A DNA stretch of 64,000 bases from Oreohelix idahoensis (Eukaryota > Mollusca > Gastropoda > Stylommatophora > Oreohelicidae), in the NCBI GenBank assembly GCA_024509875.1, contig JAMPIV010000299.1, forward strand, positions 1,109,001 to 1,173,000, in the 5' to 3' direction. Of the stretch, positions 56,891 to 64,000 are shown in pieces. The notes under the pieces were generated by a model. That model did no database searches. It was not told where the DNA came from and saw only the letters and a program-made list of their open reading frames with translations. The position numbers were made by a program, and so were the translations under genes. The stretch's first letter is position 1. Each line of letters opens with the position of its first letter.

Positions 56891-58094
56891 TGCAGCAATG
56901 TTTTGAAGGTTTCCTTCTACAAAATTCGGTGTTATGGTTATCCTTCTTGCACCATTTACACCATCTTTTTCCTTGGTTCAACGGTTTTCTTTCATTGAAT
57001 TTTTGGTCATTGAACTGTGAGTTTCTGTCGCGATAGTCATTTCTTGGCCGCTCAAAGTTTGTCCTACCTTTATTTCCCTGCTCTCTATTATCAAATTTAT
57101 TAAATTGCTGTGGAGCTTTAAAATTGTCTATGTGCTTCTTTTTAGCACCACTTACCTCTGCCTGGGCTGCCTGATACCTCTCAGCAACATTTAAAATTTC
57201 CCCCAACTTCTCTGCACCTTGTTCCATGAGAAATTTTCTCATGTCTGGAGCCATGGACTCTCTCAATTGCTCAATCATGATCATTTCTTTAAGATCTTGG
57301 GTCTTCCCCAGAGCCGTCCATTTCTCCAAATAGGTTTCTAGTCTAGCAGAGAATTGGTGGTATGTCTCCCCAGACAACAGTTTGGCATTTCTAAATTTCT
57401 TACGATAAAATTCACCATTCTTCTCGTACCTTAATAACAAAGCCTGCTTTAACATGTCATAATTGTCTTGGTCTTCCCTGTTCATTTTGGCAAATACTTC
57501 ATAAGAAGTACCTCTCAATCCTTGTGATAGCTTTAAGCTCCACCTCTCTCTCTCTAACCCATATGTAGTAGCTAATAACTCAAAACGTCCTAGGTACCCC
57601 TCTATGTCATCGTCTTTTTCAACAAAATGGTCTAAATGAAACCCCATAGCTGAGTTTGAGGCTCCCAGACTGGGCGTAGCATCCGAGGCAAAAGGGCTGG
57701 CACCATTTTCAGGAGCCTGGCCTTGTAATTCCAGCTCCCTTAGTCGTAATTCGTGCTCCCTTTGCAACCTTCTATCTTCTGCCTCCCTTTCGGCAGTCAA
57801 CCTTTTTTCTTCTGCCTCCCTTTCGGCAGTCAACCTTTTTTCTTCTGCCTCCCTTTGCTGTCGTTTTTCTTCTGCCTCAATTTGCAGCCTCTTAGTCTCA
57901 GCCTCTAACTTCTTCTCTTCAACCAACCTGTCAGACTCCAATTTTCTTTCAGCCTCTTTTTCTAATCTCCTTTCTTCCCGTTCAATATATTTATCACATT
58001 CAGCCGTTACGTATTGAATTAAAATTTGACCATCCATTCCCATCTCCTTCGCGGTGAGCACAGCAGCTGATCTAAATTTTGCCAGCTCCGCCAT
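56859..58094 (-). CDS. gag: E6 Gag
   Basis: Open from the ATG at 58094 (MAELAKF), about 411 residues, without stops. Almost the same as E1 gag outside the coiled coil, where E6 has two 11-residue units (EEKRLTAEREA) and E1 has 9-residue units. The SCAN-like capsid half (MIMIEQLRESM to VAERYQ) and the CCHC knuckle (CKWCKKDNHNTEFC) are intact. A compensating shift of one A near the C terminus changes a few residues compared with E1. It could still make particles even though RT is lost. Confidence 0.93.
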   Translation of the reverse strand: MAELAKFRSAAVLTAKEMGMDGQILIQYVTAECDKYIEREERRLEKEAERKLESDRLVEEKKLEAETKRLQIEAEEKRQQREAEEKRLTAEREAEEKRLTAEREAEDRRLQREHELRLRELELQGQAPENGASPFASDATPSLGASNSAMGFHLDHFVEKDDDIEGYLGRFELLATTYGLERERWSLKLSQGLRGTSYEVFAKMNREDQDNYDMLKQALLLRYEKNGEFYRKKFRNAKLLSGETYHQFSARLETYLEKWTALGKTQDLKEMIMIEQLRESMAPDMRKFLMEQGAEKLGEILNVAERYQAAQAEVSGAKKKHIDNFKAPQQFNKFDNREQGNKGRTNFERPRNDYRDRNSQFNDQKFNERKPLNQGKRWCKWCKKDNHNTEFCRRKPSKHCCNEVGDAKIKG

Positions 58095-58336
58095 ACTTTT
58101 TTGACAATATAATAATATACAAGATAAATCTCTAACCAGTAAATACACTAAGTACTTCTTATGACTATAGTCTAACCAATTCTAACTAACCAGTTAACTA
58201 ATTAATTATTACTGGCTGTGAAGATTCACCAACTTTTATCTGCAGGGACTTTTAATTTTAAAGGGAATTTTACAATTTATTTCCCTACTTTTATTTCTCC
58301 CACCAGGAGATCCTAATATTACTGTTGGGCTAATTA

Positions 58337-58354
58337 TCCCTGGACAAGACCCCA
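58337..58354 (-). promoter_or_regulatory. E6 primer-binding site
   Basis: The minus strand TGGGGTCTTGTCCAGGGA is the same as in E1, 5 bases after the LTR end CACTACA. Confidence 0.8.
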
Positions 58355-58359
58355 ATTTA

Positions 58360-60454
58360 TGTAGTGGTGTTGATGGTATTGTATGATGGTGATATTACTA
58401 AATGTAATTGTATGAGGCCAGCTGTGAAGGCTCCTGAGATAAAATGTAGTTGAGAATTGTCAGAAGGCCTTTCTTGCTACCACTACGACCTCACACTTAA
58501 TTTTTTTTTTTAATGAATGTGGCTACGTAAAGTGTCTAGGGTTATGATATGTAGTGTGGTGTAATAGGTTATAGATATACCCACAGATATTTAACAAGAC
58601 TAATAATATTTAACAAATATTACAACACACTGAACTAACTCAATAGTGTAAAATTTTTTGATAGAATTATATTACATTTATTTTGTTCTGGGTCAATTTT
58701 TAGGTTGACCAGAACTTAAAAGGATTTAGAGATTATGTAAGAAATGCATGGAATATTATATCATAAATGCAATAGTGTACATATATATGTACTATACTAG
58801 TTAGTTTTATTAAAATGTTCTATTAGTCATCTACTTGGGAGGATAGTTAATGTTTGTGCTGTTGGGGTGGCCTCATCACACCTGTCTATATTGACTACAC
58901 AGTGTCCAGAAAATGGTGGGAATTTTTATGGGGATATTAGTAACTACAAAGCGTTGGTGAATGTCCAGCAGACCAGAGGCTCACTCATCTTGTAGTTGTA
59001 GCTCTGGTGCTGAAATCAGGTGGTCCCACCTCTCCGTGCTGGCGGGCAATAATGGTGGTCTCTGTCACAAGTACTGCACAGATACACTCGAGTAAAGTCA
59101 CCAACTGAATAGACACTGCTTTGTTGACAACAGAAACTCACAGCTCTGCAATCAAAGTATGGGCCATGTGTCAAAATCTATTCTCTACCCACGTCTGGAC
59201 ACAACACTGACACAACAACCACATCATACAGACAGGTCAGATCTCTCTGACCAAACAGCACATTTACCATGGTGGTTTTACATCAGATAGATCCTCCCAG
59301 ACTAGAGATTCTGAAAAATATTTATTAGTTTTCTGCCCTAAAAGAGGATAGGTAATATGTTTCATTATTCTCAACACTTGATCTGTCTTGCCTAACCCTT
59401 GCTGGAGTTTATGTATATTGTTGGTCCCTAGACCCTGACTTGGGCGGGGGGTCTAGAGCAAATCCCTACTTGTTTGTAAGGCTAGATTTCGATATGGCAG
59501 TATCAAATCACTCAAACATGAAACAATATTCAAAATATATAAGGAAATAATTTCAATCTTACCAGATTATGAATAAATAACACAGAATTGCTAGCAAAAC
59601 TCAGCTGAGCTGCTGGCTATAGTATGGCGTCCCTAAACTTCTTTCACTTTCTTTCATATGGAAATCACCACACTTTAAAATCTGTGTCTATCACTGAACA
59701 ACTATTGAGAAATGACCCCAAATCCGCGTCTAAGCGCCGACAATATGCTTGTCTGGGGCCAATCACTGCCTAGGTTTTTTTGAATTTCAAATTTCCTACA
59801 CTAAAGTCATTTCAGTCATGCTTCAGTCAAGTATGGATGTTTATCTGTTAGTCTGTCCGTCTCTACTTGCGTTTCTACAAAAATGTACTTGATTTTTGAA
59901 CGATGATGTGAACAACACTATCTTTTGTCATTATCTTCAATATTATCTATCCGTCTGTAAAATTAAGAACATATTAGTTCACTGCTCAGAATGGGCCATC
60001 CGGCCAGCTAATTTTTATATTCCTAACATTAATATTAAGAAAAAAGTACTTTTTAAATTTTGTAATATTCCAAACATCTGCGTTTTAGCCGCTGAATTCA
60101 AATCAAGGGCTTGGTATTGCAAAAGCGTTCAATAAATGACTGTGGCGTAACATATCTATGGTCCCTTCTGTCGAGTTGCTTACTTTTTATGTCAACTTGG
60201 GAAACGTGACTTTTCTCCGTTTCCCCCCCAATTGCGTCTCCTTAGCCTTTCTAGTCTCACGCAATCTTTCCAGTCATATTTTTTTCCTTTTTGATCCGCC
60301 GTTCCCCTCCTGTCTAGCAAGTCAATTATTATGGAGGATGATGACCCGCGGTCTAGGCGATCATGTACTATTCGCAGCCTACGCATTATGTTTTTATCCT
60401 TAAATGTTATCTTTGGAGGTATTTTACCGTTGTATCTCTGTCAATTTCACTACA
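58360..60454 (-). repeat. E6 5' LTR (right)
   Basis: 2095 bp. The plus strand begins TGTAGTGG and ends CACTACA. It matches the left LTR with few differences (for example a 3-base GGT unit), but lacks about 180 bases around 59900, with GAAC at the join. Confidence 0.9.
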
Positions 60455-60459
60455 AATGG

Positions 60460-61345
60460 TGTCCCCACTATTGGCATTTCACCCATGGAAACTGGGGGTG
60501 TCCAATGCTTGGGTGCTACACGTTAGCACTTGGCGCAGGATTTCACGTATCTGATAATATCAGTGTTCATTCCTGGCCACCAATAGTGAGTCGATATTCG
60601 CTGATTAGGGGCATTTTGTCCCATATGTCCGCTAAAGGGAAGAGAGTGCCCTATTTCTAAGATTTGGTCTTCGTACTGCGTCGGTACTAGGAGCTGATTA
60701 TGCCCTTGTTCAGGTTTGCCTGTTCTACGATACAATACTCCTTAGAAAACATGTCTCCGTTGTGTCTGGGGTCCTTGGCCATAGTCAGTTTCCTATAGCA
60801 GGGCTCCAAGGTAGGGTCCTTTTGTTGCGCCTCTTTTAGTTCCTTAAGTAACAAATTTGGCGCAGGCTCCCGTTCCTTCTTGGTTTGCCCTCTTGTGGTT
60901 ACTGCTGCTACAATTGGCTCTTTCGGTCTCCCAATAAACACATATCTAATGCCAAGTATGACTGGGTAGATCGGGTCATCCCTAACAGCCGCTTTGATCA
61001 CACCTCTGACAAAATCAGAGTGTATTTCCACCAATGCGATGGAAAGCGAAATGTGTGCATCACTCTTAAAAACTCCACAAAGTTTGACGGTTTCTTCTGT
61101 CTCTTGACCGGGTTTAACCAAGTGCCTGGCAACAATGCAATCAAAAGACAATAAGTTGAAGTCCCTCAGGTTGAGACTCACTGACATAAATTCTTCCTCG
61201 CGAGACTGTTTGCAAGCATCCTTTGCGTTTAGGCTCGGTGTGCTCGCTCTGATCATATGTCCCATGCGCAGGGGTTTTCCTTTGTCACCCTGTCATTTCT
61301 TGCCGCACTGCCATGTAAGACGGTTGGGTTGATCAGAATTCTTAT
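60460..61345 (-). pseudogene. E5 integrase zinc finger, protease and gag scrap
   Basis: The protease C-terminal part (VARHLVKPGQETEET, VILGIRYVFIGRPKEP) is open in 60687-61265, but the upstream DTG segment is deleted: sequence jumps from the protease to a stretch matching E2 15575. The integrase zinc finger follows (GHSLPFSGHMG ... CAKC), then a stop. The final 80 bases match E2 gag near 15720. The rest of gag is absent. Confidence 0.82.
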
Positions 61346-62645
61346 TGTTGGTGGGTGATAAGTCTGGATTTGGTCTCCACGTTGTAACAGATGTATATTT
61401 GGACTGTTTATCTTGAACACCACTTTGACACTAGTGTATTGGTGTAACTGGTCAACTCAAATAACCGAGCAGAGTGTCAGGTATACAGGTCCTCTTGTTC
61501 CATACGTATTGAGGCTCCGACAAGGATGTAATGTTGATCATGAGTGTTAAAGTAAATGTCAATACGCGAATGTGGACTGTTCTGTGGAGTTGACTGGAAG
61601 TTCAAACACTCACTCATACGTATCAGAAGAAATGATGCAGACTACTGTGGACGTTTTCGTACAGTTTAATTTGACGCACACACTTGGACAGTACGGGTAC
61701 AGTTACTGGAAAAACATGTTGACACATATCGTCATACTGTTGATCAATGGTCTACAATAATAAGTTGGCATTCATGTTGAAGAAAATCACAATGGAACGT
61801 CAGTAGACAAGCATTCAGAGTTCCATAGTTTATACAAATATTCATCAGGCCTTACTGACTGATCATGTCAGTTAATAGACAATGTTCAAACCTGATTCCT
61901 AGACTGAACCTCTTTTACATAAACGTAACTTGCACTCTAGCGAAGATTCCTTTAGATAAAGTTCAGCAAATATTTTCTGAGAAAATGTTAAATTACCAAT
62001 AGTAGGTTTTCCTTTCATAAGTGTGATCTCTTTATCATCACCTGATAGAGCCTGACCTCACAGTTCAGTACAAGAAAAATAGTCCAGCTAAGACATACAA
62101 AGGTAACACGATATAAGACCGAATCGTCTCAAACAGACAAGAAGTAAACATAGATTCGGACCATAAACATTCCTGCATAAACCTAAGCAAGAACAATCTG
62201 TTTTCTGGCCATACCAGACACAAAAAAATGACATAAGTCTAGATTCATACGCTGAGTTCGATATTCAGGAAAGATAACCCATATAATAAAAGTGTAAATT
62301 CAACATGGGTGATATCGCTTTGACCAGGAAAATATTTCGATACACAAAATAAATATTTTTCCTAAGACAAATAAATATTATAATAACTACCAGTAATCTG
62401 TTGGTAACAGTGGGGTACCTGTTTTTATAGAACTTAGATCCTTCAGCGTTAACTTATTAGGTCTGCTGGTAAGCCTTCATCAAAGGAAATAGCGAACAGC
62501 AATAAAATATGCGTGCTAAATTGGAAAAAGAGACAACCGCTAGCCTACTACATTCGGTAGCGGGAACAAAAGGGAGACAAAACTCACGTTCGTTCTGAGA
62601 TTTTTGTTGTGGCCCTTGATCGCTCACAGAATAATATTTTGTCAT
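61346..62645 (-). other. Probable E5 right LTR, poorly resolved
   Basis: Bases 62443-62535 (GCGTTAACTTATTAGGTCTG and on) match the left E5 LTR at 52369-52460 closely. The rest does not align by eye, and no terminus or target duplication is clear. No gene is visible in it. Confidence 0.45.
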
Positions 62646-62919
62646 ATGTAGGAAATTTTCTCGCGGTTGTTGTCTCTTATGTAGTATCTAGAAATAACTT
62701 TTGCCTTACTCATGATTACGTTATACGCCGTACATCCGTGGGAACACGCGATGGGGTTTAGCGTCTCTGGTAGACTATAAAGTTAGATAGGTTTACTCAG
62801 TCAAACACACTCGTAAATTTTTCTTGCCCGTAGATGACCAAATGAGACAGGCAGATGTTAGCACAACAGAACTAGATTGTGTTGCCTATTCTCGTCATCT
62901 CGGGGTAAGTAGATATCTT

Positions 62920-62923
<4 letters not shown>
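62646..62923. other. Unassigned flank before the Tc1-like element
   Basis: Roughly 280 bases of mixed composition. No gene or repeat is recognised. Confidence 0.5.

Positions 62924-63014
<91 letters not shown>
62924..63014. repeat. (TA)n microsatellite, target of the Tc1-like element
   Basis: About 91 bases of TA alternation with one interruption (TATAGATATA). It ends exactly at the transposon's first bases, CAGTAC. Confidence 0.93.
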
Positions 63015-63017
<3 letters not shown>

Positions 63018-64000
63018 TACTTTGCAAAAAAAATGGCAGTCATATTGCTCAGCTAAAGAAGCTGAAATCTGATTAAATATGCATGTTCTGCCCCAAATGT
63101 GCTCTCCACTGAAGTGAGCAAACACTACCAAAAGTAAAAAAAAAATAGCGTAGAGTAAAGTCCCTTGATAATAGAGCAGACGACAATTTCTAATGCTAGT
63201 GGCAGAAAATGGATACAAAGTCAAAGTGTATGTTAATTTCACAGCTTTGGAATGAAGGAAATCAAACATGTTCCAACATTTCTAAAACCTTGAACATTCC
63301 TGAGCGGACTGTCTACAGAGTTGTGAGTAAATTAAAAGCAGGTAATGGAATCGAGCGAACAGAAGGTAGTGGGAGGCCAATAATTTTGGACAAAAAGGAC
63401 CATCGGCTTTTCGCCCAAATCGTTCGGGCTGGGCCAATGAAGAGTGTAGAAAACATACGTCAGCACATGATCGAGTTGGGAAGCCCAGAGGTATCTAATG
63501 CTACTGTCAACCTGGAGCTACACAGGATAAATTACACAAAAAAGCGGGTAATTTCGTCACCATTGCTCACAGAGACTCACAAACAGATGCGCTTGAACTG
63601 GTGCCACGAACACCAAAATTTGTCATGGGACAATGTGATTTTTTTCAGATGAATGTTCTGTTTGGTCTTATCCTGCTCAAATAAATATTTGGACGAAAGA
63701 CTCTGTAACGCCTGTGTACCAGCAACCGAAACATACCCAGAAATTCCATCTTTGGGGAGGGTTGTTAGCAAGAGGTGCCACCCCACTGTGTGTTTTCACA
63801 GGAATTCTCACGAAAGAAAGGTACATCGACATACTAGAGGGACACCTTCTGCCATTTATGCAGGTCATGTACCCCGATGGGTGCACATTTCAACATGACA
63901 ATGACCCAAAGCATACAGCTCATACCACAAAAGCATGCCTGCAAGAGAAGAATGTGATAGTGCTGAAGTGGCCCAGCAACAGTCCCGACCTATACCCAAT
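63015..64000 (+). mobile_element. Tc1/mariner-family transposon, 5' part
   Basis: Begins CAGTACTTTGCAAAAAAAAT directly after a TA dinucleotide, matching the known TA target preference and CAGT-type ends of Tc1 elements. It encodes a Tc1-type transposase and runs off the window, so the right terminal repeat is unseen. Confidence 0.85.
63209..64000 (+). pseudogene. Tc1-like transposase, frameshifted and truncated by the window
   Basis: A cut-and-paste transposase. The N-terminal 147 codons (ATG at 63209) have a paired-like helix-turn-helix (SNISKTLNIPERTVYRVVSK) and a GRPI/GRP-type linker, reaching the first catalytic aspartate region (WDNVIFF). An extra T in a T-run near 63645 shifts the frame. 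The downstream frame resumes with the DECSVW and FHLWGGLL blocks, HDNDPKHTAH (second catalytic aspartate) and WPSNSPDLYPI. The expected glutamate would fall immediately after the window, 34 residues beyond the second aspartate, fitting DD34E. Confidence 0.88.

Larger units (their letters stand above)
53731..60454 (-). mobile_element. E6: internally deleted E1-family element nested in E5
   Basis: Flanked by the duplication AATGG (53726-53730 and 60455-60459) inside the E5 integrase gene. From right to left: a 5' LTR of about 2.1 kb, PBS, gag, protease-integrase, then an abrupt jump into the U3 part of the 3' LTR at a run of A/T (about 55414-55421). Integrase C terminus, RT, RNase H, the polypurine tract and the first roughly 600 bases of the 3' LTR are missing. 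The retained LTR parts are nearly identical. Gag and protease are nearly the same as in E1. Confidence 0.93.
50237..62645 (-). mobile_element. E5: RT-less relic of the E2 type, split by E6
   Basis: A left LTR (50237-52574), a polypurine-like tract, a short RNase H tail joined to integrase (52575-53730), and, beyond E6, the integrase zinc finger, protease and a scrap of gag (60455-61345). All match E2 proteins. The RT and most of RNase H are deleted, as is the protease DTG segment. The right LTR is only partly recognisable: about 90 bases at 62443-62535 match 52369-52460. The right boundary is approximate. Confidence 0.78.

Overview
The window is repeat-dense DNA from an animal genome, most likely a marine invertebrate. 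I found no host protein-coding gene, rRNA or functional tRNA gene that I could support. The evidence for a metazoan is the mix of elements: Ty3/gypsy elements with a Gmr1-like gene order, two kinds of truncated non-LTR (LINE) elements, tRNA-derived SINEs, and a Tc1-family DNA transposon at the right edge. The host cannot be named more precisely from sequence alone. Layout, left to right. E1 (1-9902, + strand) is a nearly complete Gmr1-like element whose 5' LTR starts upstream of the window and carries a LINE insertion. E1 sits inside the left LTR of E2 (9903-21877, - strand), a decayed element of a related family whose right LTR also carries a 1.5 kb solo-LTR-like insertion. 21878-25083 is unassigned apart from a 22-bp tandem repeat and a SINE. 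E3 (25089-34163, - strand) is intact: matching 1145-bp LTRs that are almost identical, a 5-bp target duplication, and open gag-protease and integrase-RT-RNase H frames. 34169-36548 is unassigned apart from a SINE-like head. E4 (36554-45056, + strand) is a decayed relative of E3 with LTRs, a 5-bp target duplication and an extraordinary poly-G tract before its 3' LTR. 45057-50236 holds a LINE remnant, a hairpin-rich element, a 2.2-kb 5'-truncated LINE with a 12-bp target duplication, and a 50-bp fragment of the same LINE. E5 (50237 to about 62645, - strand) is an E2-type relic that lost its RT. It is split by E6 (53731-60454, - strand), an E1-family copy with a 5-bp target duplication that also lost RT and RNase H. 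63015-64000 is a Tc1-like transposon landed in a TA microsatellite. How the parts work together: in every Ty3/gypsy copy the coding order is gag, protease, integrase, and in those that still have it, reverse transcriptase and RNase H follow. Gag would build the particle, protease mature it, RT and RNase H copy the RNA from a tRNA primer, and integrase insert the DNA with a 5-bp duplication. Two lineages are visible. Lineage A (E1, E2, E5, E6) has LTRs of about 2.1-2.7 kb where complete, FMDD reverse transcriptases in the two copies that keep RT, a DTG protease, and, in E1 and E6, a CCHC knuckle in gag. Lineage B (E3, E4) has shorter LTRs, Y(L/I)DD reverse transcriptases and a different cysteine-histidine motif before the protease. 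The most interesting signals are the conserved integrase-first order, a SCAN-like capsid region in all gags, a frame change placed differently in the two lineages, two independent losses of the RT-RNase H block that leave gag-protease-integrase remnants, and two related non-coding elements packed with short inverted repeats.
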